Source: Neofusicoccum parvum (lineage: Eukaryota > Ascomycota > Dothideomycetes > Botryosphaeriales > Botryosphaeriaceae). Taken from it: a stretch of 64,000 nt of DNA. Positions within the stretch are counted from its first letter, which is position 1; each line of letters starts with the position of its first letter. The DNA lies in the NCBI GenBank assembly GCA_020912385.1, contig CP087218.1, positions 310,001 to 374,000 on the forward strand, written 5' to 3'. The translations under genes were made by a program, and so were the position numbers. Below are positions 34,858-46,342 of the stretch, in pieces. The notes beneath the pieces are model-generated. The model worked only from the letters and a program-made list of their open reading frames with translations. It was not told the DNA's origin and ran no database searches.

Positions 34858-35740
34858 ATGTCCATCAACCACGTGGGTATTGCGGCTCCGCCCGCAAAGT
34901 ATGAGGCCGTCGTCGCCTTCTACACCAGCGCACTCGGCCCGCTCAACTACACCGCCATCCTCTCGTTCCCTGGCGGCGTCGGCATGGGGCCCGCGGACAC
35001 GAAAGTGCCGGACTTCTGGATCGGGCAGAAGGATGCAGCGTCTGCGCAGCAGGAATCGCACGTTGCCTTCCTCGCGAAAGGTGTGTTTCTCGGTACTTCC
35101 TTTTGCCTGCCAAAACCATGCTCGCTGGCCCCATCTGTGACGCCATTTTTCCTTTTTCCCATTCCCCATACGAGAGAGAGAGCCGGCATGCGTACCCGAG
35201 GACCAAGGGAAGGAGGGGAGAAAATAGACCACTGCACCCACGTTGTACGCCGTGTTTCGCGTGCGCCGGCCAGCGCGCCGCGGGTGGTCGTGTGCCGCAA
35301 CACCCTTCTGTCCGCGAGACGCGGCTATCTTATTCATGTCGCACCGACGAATTACTCCTTGCGTCCATCATCTCGCGATCCCCCATCTTCAAATTTCCGC
35401 CGCCTTACTTTTCTTGGTTCGCCCTGCTACGTCTTCCCGCATGGCAGGAAAAGTCAAAGTTCCTGAGTCGTGGGATTGCTGTGATGTGCCACGCCCACGC
35501 GGCTTTCTTTGCTTTTCTTTCCTCGTTGCTTTTGCGCTGACCTGCAATGCAGATGAAGCTGCGGTTAGAGCCTTCCACGCGGCAGCCTTGTCCGCAGATG
35601 CAGGCGGCAGGGACAATGGTGCGCCGGGTATTCGCGCGCAGTACCGGCCTACGTACTACGCGGCATTCGTTCTGGATCCGCTGGGAAACAACATCGAAGC
35701 TTTTTACGACCCCGTGGAGCATGAGAGGAAGGGGGCTTGA
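34858..35740 (+). CDS. VOC-superfamily (glyoxalase/dioxygenase-like) protein
   Basis: Exons 34858-35080 and 35553-35740 (donor GTGTGT, acceptor AATGCAG, phase 1) encode 136 residues. The fold signature is clear: an N-terminal strand with a metal-type His (MSINHVGIAAPP), helix VVAFYTSALGPLNYT, strand GPADTKVPDFWIGQK, then HVAFLAK; after the splice AAVRAFHAAALSADAGG, YYAAFVLDPLGNNIEAFY with the metal-type Glu. This is the single-module layout of glyoxalase-like/bleomycin-resistance-type proteins. The 472-bp intron is about eight times the usual size here. The substrate cannot be inferred; a detoxification role next to two oxidoreductases is only suggestive. Confidence 0.85.
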
Positions 35741-37162
35741 TGACGTAGGAGAAACGGACGAGTTGAAAAATAGAACAGTTTGAGAAGCGAAGATGAGAAA
35801 AATGGGGGTGTTTTTTTTGGAACTTTTCTGCGGCGCTACAACTAGCTGGTTTCCGAGGGCAACGAAGTGCGGATTTCAGAAAAAGCCATCAGCCATCCTA
35901 CCAGTCTTTGGATGAGAGTGCCTAATAGCCGCTCAGGCGTGCCCCGAAATGGTGATCAAAACAGGCGTTTGAGTCTAAACATTGATTGCAGGACCCCAAC
36001 TGCGCGGTGGTCCAGACACACAACGCCCAGCGGTAGTCGCGTTACATTTGCAAGCAGTGGCTTGCTGGAAACCGGGCGCACTGCCAGACGAAAGAAATTT
36101 TAGAAGAAAAAAAAAGGAACGGTGCGAGCGAAAGAGGGAACGTGTTGATCTTGGATCGAACCAGATGACGGAGACCAGCGGAACGTTAGAGCGAGAGAAA
36201 AGGAAAGGGCAACCACCGGTGCCAGCGCCGGGGGGTAAGCAGGACGCTCGCTTGAGCCGATGGGATTGGTGGAAAGTCGGTCCCGGCTGCCATTGGTCGG
36301 ACCTGCAGGACGAACGACCGGCGTCGCGCTCGCTGGCGTGCACGCGCGTGGGTGCAGCGTGTGCGGCGGACGGGCGGCGGCCTTTTTTTTTCGCCACGCC
36401 TGCCATGCTGTGTTGCTTGCTCTCATCGTCATGCTGCTTGCTGCGTTGCTGGGGTTTGGCCGCCCTCGTGTTTCTGGCCCCGGTCAAGAGTCAGCGTCGC
36501 TTGGCTCTGCCCCATGTCCGCCAGCATGTGCTGCGCACCGAGAGGGGGAACAGGGAAAAAATGGCACCTGGCAAATGATAGCGTGCGATCCCGCGGCAAA
36601 CCGCGTGGCATCTGTCCCCCGCCCACGTGGAGCGTCCTCCGACGAGGGCCGCCTGCTGATCAGCCACGCGGAGTCCCGCCCGATTTGATTCAGGCCCGGC
36701 AACTGGGATGGCCCTTGTGGCGTTCTTAGGGTTGGCAACAGCCTTTTCTCTTGCCGCGACGCGCCCGCTCGCTCGCCGCTCTTGTCGCGTCCGCGTGCGT
36801 GTGCGTGTGCTTCGCTTGGCCGCCTTGCCCTTTTCCGTCTCTGGGGCCCGCGGGACATGAGAAACCGGGCGAGTCATATCACGTCTCGCTGCTTTAACGC
36901 TGGGCCGAGCGGTCCAGACTGCTCTGTCGATTTTGCTTGTCTTGACCCTGGCCTGTTTTTCGGTTGTCCCGGATGGACGAACCACGGCCGCCAGGATGGC
37001 TGCTGTCGGTCCGTCTCCGCGGAGGACTCTCTTGCATGATGACGTCGTGGACGAGCTCTGCAAGACAACCAACATTGGGAATATGAGAGCAGCAGACGGC
37101 CCTCCCTTCAACCACCCCTGAGGTGGTTGTCCAGCAACCCATCCGGCTCGCAGCAGCCGACA
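35741..37162. other. Intergenic, upstream of tRNA-Asp
   Basis: GC-rich non-coding sequence with chance open frames; A-rich and T-rich runs occur at 36106-36115 and 36383-36390. No gene was recognised. Confidence 0.5.
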
Positions 37163-37253
37163 TCTTCGATGGTCTAGTGGTCATGATTTCCGCTTGTCAT
37201 TTGGGCTCAAATATCAAGCGCGGGAGACCGGGGTTCGATTCCCCGTCGGAGAG
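37163..37253 (+). tRNA. trnD-GUC: tRNA-Asp (GTC) with a 19-nt intron
   Basis: A full cloverleaf can be drawn. The acceptor stem TCTTCGA pairs with TCGGAGA (37246-37252, one G-T pair), followed by discriminator G. The D arm is GTC/GAT around AGTGG. The anticodon stem TCCGC pairs with GCGGG (37220-37224). The loop reads TTGTCA...C with anticodon GTC, interrupted after position 37 by an intron at 37200-37218. The T arm is CGGGG TTCGATT CCCCG. Without the intron the molecule is 72 nt. The A box (TGGTCTAGTGG) and B box (GGTTCGATTCC) are intact. Discriminator G and GTC agree with aspartate. Confidence 0.92.
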
Positions 37254-37263
37254 TCAGCATATC

Positions 37264-37268
37264 TTTTT
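37264..37268 (+). terminator. RNA polymerase III terminator of tRNA-Asp
   Basis: A run of five T starts 11 nt after the discriminator base of the tRNA, as expected for Pol III termination. Confidence 0.75.
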
Positions 37269-40200
37269 GCCTTCTGTTTTGCTGCTCGCAAGCAGAACGC
37301 GAGGGCTGTGGATGGTGTTGAGTGGGGGGAGATTTTGGGGCGCTCGGGCCACATGTTGTGCACGGATCCGCATCCAGCGCACGGACGGTCATTGCTGCAC
37401 GCCAGCCACCCCGTCGACTCTTTGACAAGCGGTGACCGTGGCGTGTCATATGCTTTATTTTATGCTCGTCGGAGAGATCGTCGGTTTGCTCCAAGTCGTC
37501 CTTGGGGTTGACGTCTCCATCTCGCCTCCTTCCTGTTCGGTCAGCTTCGCACCTTTCAGTATGCTTCAAACCGGTTTGGAGCGCATCAGATGTGTTCGAG
37601 ACGTGTTTTGGACACGGGCTGTCCTTGTCCTTCCTCGAGAGGCAGGAGCGCAGCATGTGCGATGGCAGGCAAGAAGCCCTCCTGCATCTGGAAAGGTGGC
37701 CGCAATCACAACCATGATCATATGCGGGGGGCAACTTTGCCGAGTGGATCTTTGAGGGGTACGTCCCGTATTTTGAGGCGTGCTCACGCCCTGGCGGGGC
37801 GGTGGATGTGAACTACGCCTCTCGAGCACCAGTGGCAGACGGCCAGGTCAGCTCGCAGCAGCATGGGATGTCCTCGTGTACGTGATCAGCTTCGATCTTC
37901 CCGTATCGTACGACTCTTCCGCAGATGCGGAATGCAATCTACGCTGTAGCAACACGCCTCGTGCTTAGTACGCGTGGGGCTGGACCAAGCATTCCTTTCA
38001 TAGACCCACCCCTGTGGGATGTGTTGGCGTTTATGCTCGCGGGGCTGGACAACAACAATGTTTGGGGAGGGCGACGCGAGCCAAGTGCTGGGAAAAGGAG
38101 GCTAGGGTCGTGCCCCGACACGCCGGGATGAGAAACATGGACATCGCATGCCTTGGCGTGGCAACGTTTTCCTTTGAATATTTGTTAGCGGAAGATGGGG
38201 TCCGGTCTGACTAGCAACACGTAGCTCAGGCTGTGGTGCTTCCGCTTTCGGTCCCCAGGAACCCTGACGGTTGCAGCACGAGGACAACGTGAGCAGAGCG
38301 TGCTCCTCGCAACGTACCCTTCACGCTTGTTTGGCTTGGGTGGATTCCGTCCGGCGGGAGGATCGTTGCCATGTGCACAAGAGATTCCAGAAGGAAACGG
38401 GTGTTTGGAATTGACGCGACGGCGTTCCATGGAAAGCTGATCTCTTGAATAATCTCTGATCGTCACGACACTGATCGTCGCCCACAGCTGTTTACTTCTG
38501 ATTGGCATGAGGAGCAGCTGGCGGACTGTGGACGCTTGAGCGGTGTGTATAGTTGCAATTGATTATGCAGGCCGTGATAATGATCTGGTTCCGCACGATG
38601 TATATTGATGCCCCCCAAAATCGCCACAGCTCCCAGCTCTTGAGACAGACCCCGCACGCTGCGTCTTTTTCCGCTCGCCGAGTGTCGGGTCCTTTTTCTG
38701 GACGCGTTGAAGGCATGGCGCGATCCCTCGATCGGGCTGACAGACAACGAAATTACACTGAGACATGGCCGCAACGAGACGGATATGGGTGCTGGTATTG
38801 GCTCCACAACACCGCCGTTGGCTGATAGGCAACGGGCCAAACATCGCAACGGCCGCGTCGTCCGAATGTCAGAGGCAAAGTCAAAACATACAAAGCGCAA
38901 CCCACTCGGCGACGAGACCGAGGCTAGCGCGATGCGGTGCACAGTGGGGACTTACGACAAAAGAACCTCAGCGGCGGCGTGGGGGACAGAGGCCTCTGGT
39001 GAGCTCTTTCCTGCGCACGCTTCCGACGGGTGTGTGACGGGGCACGGCTACGGTGCATCGACGCCGTTCCAAACCCGGTCGTTGGGAGGCGTCGCACTCG
39101 GCGCAGCATGCGGAGGCGCCCACAACGAGGCTGGCAGTGCTCGAAACGCTGCAAGCGGCCTCCGGGCCATGTGGAGACCGGTGTTGGCATGCGTGCGTAG
39201 CCGACGACAAAATTCTCCGAAGCGTGGCGCGGACGGAGGTTGTCCGCGTTGCTGCGAGACATGCAACCATGGGCGGCGGCGGCGACGGCTCTCCATCGCG
39301 CTGGCCTGGGGAGATGACCTTCTGCAGCAGCGCTCCTTAATGAAACGAAGCAGGGTCCAGGACCACGGGCGGCGGCCATCACGGGGAGGATCAGAGGGTC
39401 GGACGAACCAAGGCTGGGCGGGGCTTTGCTGGCGCTACTGCACCCGTCCTGGGTATCCGGGCAGCTTGGGTGGTACGGAGCGGCTTCACGATGCGCGGCG
39501 GCCGTCGCCCCTGGCCTGAGGGCTCCCTTGCCACGGCGCGATTCCTGGGAGCCGGCCAGATCTGCAGGAGGGCTCCGGCGCGTCGATGTTGCCGGCGTGG
39601 GACCCGGATTGCTCCTCGGGCGGCTTTGGCTGCAGGCGGGCGCGCTGGGGCTTACTCATGCTGCCGGCGCGGCCAGAAGCGTTGGTGCTGTGCAACCGGC
39701 CGCGGGAAAGGAGAGCTGGCGCGCGGTGGCCGTTGCGGCTGGACCTGCGCGGGTTCATATGGACGTGTGGTCAGGCGCGGCGGCGCTTTGGGGAGCCCCA
39801 CAGGTGGGCTGAGGAGTGCAGCAGCGGCGCTTTGGGGTGAGGTTGCAAGCAGCAGATATGGCTGGGCGTGGTGTTAGCGGCGCGTCCGCTCTCCAGACGA
39901 ATGACATGCAGCGGACGCTAACTCGACAGGGGGCAGGAACGCTGCACGGCCTTGGGGTGCGACGGGTGATCCAGCGCTCATCATTCCGAGCGCTGTGCGG
40001 GCGAGAAGGGCCGAGCGTGTAGCGGCGGGCCTTGTGCTCTGGCAAGGGCGCGGCGTTCTGTCGACGTTGCAGATCGCCGGCGCTGGTCGCACGATCGTGG
40101 GTTGGGCGCGTTTCGCCGGGCGTCGAGATCGAGTCAGACGGGCGCGAGACGGGCGCCTGTTGCGGGCGATAAGCGAGCAGCGCGTGGTTAAAGCAGCGCG

Positions 40201-40277
40201 CTGCAAGGACGGCCGAGCTCCGCATTGACGGCGGGAGCCACGCGAGGCGCGGCGCGGTGGCGCGAGGCCGTCGCGGT

Positions 40278-40312
40278 GGGCTGCGGGCTGCGGGCTGCGG
40301 GCTGCGGGCTGC
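40278..40312 (+). repeat. Tandem repeat, 7-bp unit x5
   Basis: The unit GGGCTGC occurs five times in direct succession in the GC-rich region upstream of the bHLH gene. Confidence 0.85.
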
Positions 40313-41592
40313 TGCTGGGCCGCCGCCGGGAGGGCCTGGCTCGCAGCGCGCCGGGCGGTCGCCTCCACGCGCTTGGCGGCGCCAGCCACAGGAGGCGTGG
40401 CCGCGCTGCGAGGGTGTGCGGATCTGGAGGCTCGCAACCCGGCAATCCCACGTGCAGGCGCGAGAAGATCACGCCTGGGCGAGTGAAGAAGCGCGCCCGT
40501 CGCCCGCGGCCAGCAGCCTGCCCGCCGCGCCGCCCGCTGCCTGCGCTCGCTGCCCGCCCGCCCCCAACCCGCGCCCACGCTGCGCTGGCGACTGCTCCCC
40601 GAACCGCCCCGCCGGGTGCGCGCTGAGTCGTGCATGTAAGGGACGCCTGAGAGGTCTGGTCGCTGCTCGCGCGCTGCTGCCCTGCCGCCGCCAAAAGAAA
40701 GAGACGCCAGCGCCGCCCTCTCTACGTGCGTACTCTCGCGATTCCTGACTCTCCCCCCAAGCACCCCAGAGCGCTGCCCTTGCCGGCACCCGCCCGTGAC
40801 CGTGTCAGGCTCCGAAGCGCTCTCGTGCAACCACCCGTGCGCGCCACCGTTTCCGCCTCCCTTCGCTGCAATATCTGGTCTGCCTCCGCACCCGCACCGC
40901 GCGCCGCCCTCCTCGCTCCCTCGGGTTTGCCGTGAATGAGCCCGTCCTGCGGGATCCCGTGATCTCCACACGACCTCCCGCGTCCTCCCCCGTCGTCCTC
41001 CTCTCCGACGACTGCCACCGCGCGCCGCGACGACCCGGCCTCCACCCCTCCACCACCCCAATGCCCTGAGCCCGCCCCGTTCCCTGCATTCTGGAATCGG
41101 CCCGGCTCGCGGCCAAAGTCCACGCCTGAGCCTGAACCGCTCTTTTGTTTCTCAACCGCCTGCGCCCTCCGCCGAAGGCACCCAGACTGCCTCGACAGCC
41201 CCCGCCTCGAGTAAGTGCGCCCTTCCCTCCAGCGCCTCCGATCCTCGACCCGACGTCACCCCCCGTGCGCCGCCGTCGGCAAACCCGCCCTGCTTGGCGG
41301 CAATTGCTCTCACTTCACCTACTGACGTGGGCCAGGGCACGCTTCATCGAGCACTTCTTTTATTGACCGCCGTGACCATCTCGCCGGTCCTCACCACCAC
41401 GCCTTCTCCTTTTGTCCCTGCCCTGTCCGCGTCAATTCCGGTCCCGTCTCACCCTCGTCGCCGGTGCCGACCGGTCTTCTCTGCGACCGTCCCCGTCACG
41501 CCTTCCTCTTTTTCAACGGTCGACCTCGCCGTCCATTCGTCGTCTCTTTACTGCTCGCCGCCATCGCCTCACGTGAGGCCTGATCTTTCGCC

Positions 41593-43132
41593 ATGTCTCA
41601 GGCTCAAGCTCTGCCTTCCATCGCGTCGCTGACGCACAACCTCACCTCGCCGGACCCGTCCCAGATGCATGCGCGCCAGCCGCCCGATGCTCGTGATTCC
41701 GGCACCTGGTCCATCTCCCAGACCCAGAGCAAGCACTCGTCCGGCGTCTCCAACACGACCGGCCTCCAACTCCAGACCATCCTCAACGCCGAGGACTCGC
41801 CCTCGCGGAATTCCATCCCGGAGACCCCGCAGTCCGCACGCCAACCATCGCAGACGCCCCAGGCATTGCCGTCGTTCAACCACGCGTTCGACAACCGCCA
41901 GAGCCTCGATGCCTCGTCCTCGTACCTGGATTCGCGCCGCAGCAGCGTGGACAGCCGGATGAACTCCGGCATGAACCACCTGGCCATCAGCCCCTCATCG
42001 CCCTATGAATCGCAAAATACGTCGCGCGTCTCGCTCGTCTCAAGCCTGCAGCAGCAGCGAGGCATCACCGGCGAGCAACGTCAAAATGGCGGAGGCCCGC
42101 CGCTTTCCCCTCTTGGTCCCCGGGACTCCATCCGCGCCAATCAAGCACCCCGCCGAGCGCCTGTCATCAACCCCAACCCACGCAGTGTCTCTGGCATGCC
42201 CGACCCCATGGCGGCTGCACCCACAAAGGGTTTCCCTTGGGCTTTCCCCGACCAAGAAGATCCGGATGAGCGTCGCGGTTCTAGCAGTGGTGACTCCAGC
42301 ATCGAGAGGTCCACCAGGTCCATTCCGTCGAGGCAGAACAGCTTCGCTACATCCATCAACAGCAGCATATACGCTGTCGACCAAATGCCTCCAGGGCAGA
42401 AGAGATTCGAAGATGGTATGTTTGACTGCTCTGTGTCACTGTTGCTGCATCTAACTCTCAGCAGAAATCCCACACACTCATCATCACTCCATGCAACATC
42501 GCAACATCACAAACCTGCAGTCTGAGCACTCAGCAACGCCTGGCACTGGCAACTACAGCCGGACCCCCGAGCTGCGCGTCAGCCACAAGATGGCCGAGAG
42601 GAAGAGGCGAAGTGAGATGAAGCAACTGTTCGACGAACTTAACGGCATCCTTCCCAATTCCCCAGGAAACAAGTCTAGCAAGTGGGAAATCCTCACCAAG
42701 TGTCAGTGGCACCCCGTCTGTTTCTCCTTTATTACACCTCCCGACTGACACATGATCACAGCGATCGAGTACATCAGGAGCTTGCAGAGGAGTTACGAGA
42801 AGATACAGCACGAGAACAACCGCTTCAGACAAGAAACCGCCGCCTTCAACCCGAGATCGAGTGAGATCGAGCGCGAGAACGCTGAACTCAAGCATGAGCT
42901 CCACGCCGCCTGGTCGCAATTGCGCCAAATCGACCCTAACCATCCGCACGTGTTCGGATCGATGACCGGCTACTTGGCTCAGCAGCAACCTCAACCAAAC
43001 CAAGCCCAGCCAAACGTGCTTCCCCCTCTACAACAACAACCTCAGTGGCAGAATGGCGCACAGGCTGCCGCGCAGCCCTCAGCAATGCAAGGAGTGGAAT
43101 TCGCCGGCGGAAGACCATATAGCCACAGGTAA
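41593..43132 (+). CDS. Basic helix-loop-helix (bHLH) transcription factor
   Basis: A DNA-binding regulator expected to bind E-box sequences as a dimer in the nucleus. Exons are 41593-42415, 42465-42701 and 42762-43132 (donors GTATGT and GTCAGT), 476 residues. Intron 1 ends in a tandem CAGCAG acceptor, so exon 2 may start three bases earlier with one extra Ala. Residues 1-300 are Ser/Pro/Gln-rich and disordered. The basic region and helix 1 read VSHKMAERKRRSEMKQLFDE with the His-Glu-Arg pattern of E-box binders; the loop is NSPGNKSSKW and helix 2 ILTKSIEYIRSLQRSY. A heptad-like helix follows (HENNRFRQE, ERENAELKHELHAAW). The tail is Gln/Pro-rich, typical of activation regions. Related Pezizomycotina proteins exist, but I do not assign a specific name. 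It lies alone between two gene deserts. Confidence 0.93.
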
Positions 43133-44968
43133 CAGCACAGCCGTGGCTGAACCACCATTGCCAGCGGTCTGGTTTCCGCTGTCCTTTTCCTTGACTTTTT
43201 CAACGGCACGATGCCGTGACGCATTATTCATCGATGATATCCTCCGGCTTCTTCACGCAGTGCCAACGAGAGCTTTCCGATTCTACATAAAGAGATTCCA
43301 TTTCACGCATTGTACGATAGGTCTACCGCCGCATACTATACTGTGCCACGACCGGACCCCCTTCAATCTCGACATATCAGCTTCAGCGGGACGATCAAAG
43401 CTCTCTTTTGTTAACATCGGGTTGGCGTATCATCTGCTCTCATCTGGAGGTCCCTCGCGGTTCACATGACTCTCCGGGCGCGTCTTTCCACCGTTCTTCT
43501 CAGACCTTTTGCATGTGGCTGCTCGGGTTAGTCTATTTTTCTTTTAAGGCGGAATGAGGCGTCTTGTGTCGCTTGGCATGGCGAGAAAGCCTCACCGCGG
43601 CGTGGATGGAATAAAAAGAAGGGGCGAAACCTGTGGGGAGTCTATCATGGTACTGGCATTTTCTTTCTGCTCTGTTTCTAGCTACCGTGTTGTCTCTTAT
43701 TCATCTGGCTGTTGGGCTACGTCTTTCGACCGCGCCGCCTGTTTTCTTTTCTGCTACGCCTTTCTCCCGCGAATATTGTCTTATTCTGAAGGAAGACTGC
43801 CGGATGCACTCTTCATTACTCATGTATCGGCCTGGCAGCTCAACTTTGTTTGCTTCGTTGGCTTCGGGCTGGGCCGCAATAGTGTTGAGAGACCGGGGGT
43901 TGCTTCAAAAAATTTCTTGCTCCTTTTCGAGGCATGTATCTTAGCTACACCAACCCAAGACAGTCTTGGTTGCGCGACGCGGACATCCACGCGCGCGTGG
44001 GCACAGCGACCCACAAATGATAGAGAATAGTTTGCAATCTCGCGTCTTCAACTTGCCAATGATTTGCTTTGCGGGTGTCATTTCACATGCGGTTGGCATT
44101 AATCATTGCGCGTTGGATGTTGGGCTCAAGAAAAGAGGGCACTGCATTCCTTCTGCATCCCACGCGGCAAGGCCACGTCCAAGCCCGAAGAACCCACATT
44201 AAAAACGCTGTTGGCTGTTGAGCCGTTCCGATGCCCGTCTGAGATCCACACCAAGCACGATCTAAGGGTGATCTAAAGGCTGTACCTTCCCTTCTGCGTA
44301 CTTGTCCCAACTTCGGTCCCGAAGAGGATAGGTCGACAGGTCGGAAGATCCGCCCGAGCCAAGAGCCAAAAGGGAAAAAAGGCAAAAGGCCGCTACGGCA
44401 AAGAACACTCCCTCCCGCGTTTTTTTTTTTTCTGTGCGGGATGGATGACCATGGTTCGGATCGGTTCGTCGGACGGGGGTGTGGATGGCTCTCGACACGA
44501 GGCACACACGCCCGTTCAACATCCGCACTCATTTGCAAATCAAACGCGGGAAGAAGGCCTCTTGGCCCCGTCCGTATGCATCGTCCCGCGTCACACACAC
44601 GCACACACACGCACACGCTACCGTCAAACCACCAGCCAACCGCCCGTTCGGACGCACCTGTACCGAACGCGGATGATCTACGGACGGAGACGCATGAGAC
44701 GGAAGGAAGGAAAACTAAAAGTTGCTTTCCGGAGAAAAAGTCTGTTGCTCGCCTTTCTCTCGGTCGGCTCGACGAGTTGCCGCGGGTCCGATGCTGGCCT
44801 TGCTGCGTCCTGTTTTTCTCGGACGGCGGGTACGCGCGATGAGAAAAGACAGGGGGATGGGGAAGGGAAGTCGGCAGCGACGGGTCGGACGGGTCGGCCG
44901 CGGAGTGTTGAGCCGGGCGGGAGCCAGGGAAGGCGGGTTGCGGGCGGAGCGATGGGCGCGGGTGCTTT

Positions 44969-44990
44969 TGTACATGTACATTGTACATGT
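44969..44990. repeat. Cluster of three TGTACA palindromes
   Basis: TGTACA occurs at 44969-44974, 44975-44980 and 44982-44987, giving a short self-complementary tract. Its role is unknown; it could bind a palindrome-reading regulator. Confidence 0.6.
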
Positions 44991-46300
44991 TGTTTACCCT
45001 TCTTCGGCTCACCTGTTTCGCCCCGTCTTCTGCCTTTCTCGCGGCGCTGGACGGGTGGTCGTGATGGGTGAGGTACACATACGTCCCCCCCTCTCTCTCA
45101 CTTCGTCGTCGTCGTCGGGCGGACAGCACGCCGGCCGATGGGGAGAGAAACAAGCTTTTTTTTTCGTGAGAGGAGGTGTCGGATTTAGCATGCTGCGTTC
45201 CTTCGGACGAGTCCGAACGCGTGGGTGGGTTTTTCGCCGCCGACGCGTGGTGTAGGGAAAAAGCACCACGTCGGTGTAGTTGTCCTGGCAGTGCAGTGCT
45301 CGGCAGTTGTTCTGGGGCCCGAACGAGTGCTTGCAATTCCCGGAATGGGAATAACCCTCTCTACCATACTTTTGCTGCAACCTTGACGTGCGGTGATGGC
45401 GGAGAGACGAATCACGGTGGCGGGACGGAGGCGGTGGGGGAGCAGTAGGGTTGGACGCGGTGGGAAGCTCTTTTGGGCCGAGCGCAGCGTCTTGCTGGCA
45501 GGCGCGAGAGAGCGAAGGTTTTAAGGTTTGGAGGGGTGGAGGAGCCGAAGGCTGGCTTGAGTTGGGACAGCCCAATGGTGACGAGGGTCGGAGGCAGGGA
45601 GCTGCGGCGATGGTACGATGGCGGCGGTAGGGCAGACCCTCTGAGGCAGGGCGTTGTCGCAGGGCTAGCGCAGCCGCCCATCGCCCGTCGCCCATCGCCA
45701 GGAGACCAGATGCCCGGCCAAGCCATCTACGTAGGCGCTGCGAGGGCTGGCCGCGAGCCGGCACTTTGGCTTTCGTGGCGTGCTGCCGTCTGACCTCACC
45801 GACACGGCGCATGAACCGCAGCGCCGACGACGCGCACGGGTCGAAGCCGAGCGTCGTCCTCGTCCTCGTCCTCGTCGCTTCCCCGCCGTCGCGGATCCCG
45901 CTGGCCTTGGCCGTCACGGGCAGGTCTCCTTTTCCCTACGCAGCGCGGTGCACGCATGACGCGGAGCCGGGGCATCCCTTCTGATTGGGAGTCACGGCGG
46001 CATCGAGACCACCATCGGCACGCCAGGGTTGGCTTAACAAGTATAAGCACAATCCTTATATTACCACGTTTTGCACACGCGCACATGGCGCGGCAGGCCT
46101 CCGTGCTGAGTTGATTGTGCGTGTGGCTCGTATGCCGCTTTGGGGGGTGATGCGCACCGCCTGCTCCGCGGCGGGCAGCGAAGTCGGACGGGGCTGTGGC
46201 AGGCGAGGGGCGCGGGCGGTTCAGCTTCGTGTGCGGTGCGAAGGAGAGTGCCGGCTGTCGAATGGCAGTTTCGCCGCGAGAGAGGCCGCTCGTCGAGACC

Positions 46301-46342
46301 TGCCCTCTGCGCTCTGCCCTCTGCGCTCTGCCCTCTGCGGCC
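46301..46342 (+). repeat. Tandem repeat, 14-bp unit x3
   Basis: The unit TGCCCTCTGCGCTC is present twice exactly and a third time with its last bases changed. Confidence 0.85.

Larger units (their letters stand above)
37254..41592. other. Gene desert upstream of the bHLH gene
   Basis: A 4.3 kb stretch with no supported gene. From 38.7 kb on, it is very GC-rich and open frames cover both strands (the longest is 395 codons at 39874-41061 minus), with Arg/Ala/Gly-rich translations and no domains. CT-rich sequence from about 40700 to 41590 is a likely long promoter/leader for the bHLH gene. Confidence 0.5.

Noticed and set aside
36130..36170. B-box-like GGTTCGATCC on the minus strand
   Set aside because: The T stem has a mismatch and no D arm or anticodon arm could be drawn.
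39874..41061. 395-codon open frame on the minus strand
   Set aside because: Arg/Gly/Ala-rich, no domain, overlaps other equally long frames on both strands; expected in GC-rich non-coding DNA.
44083..45336. 417-codon open frame on the minus strand
   Set aside because: Low complexity, crosses microsatellite-like CA runs and has no conserved motif.
45009..45917. 302-codon open frame on the minus strand
   Set aside because: Pro/Arg/Thr-rich chance frame in GC-rich sequence.
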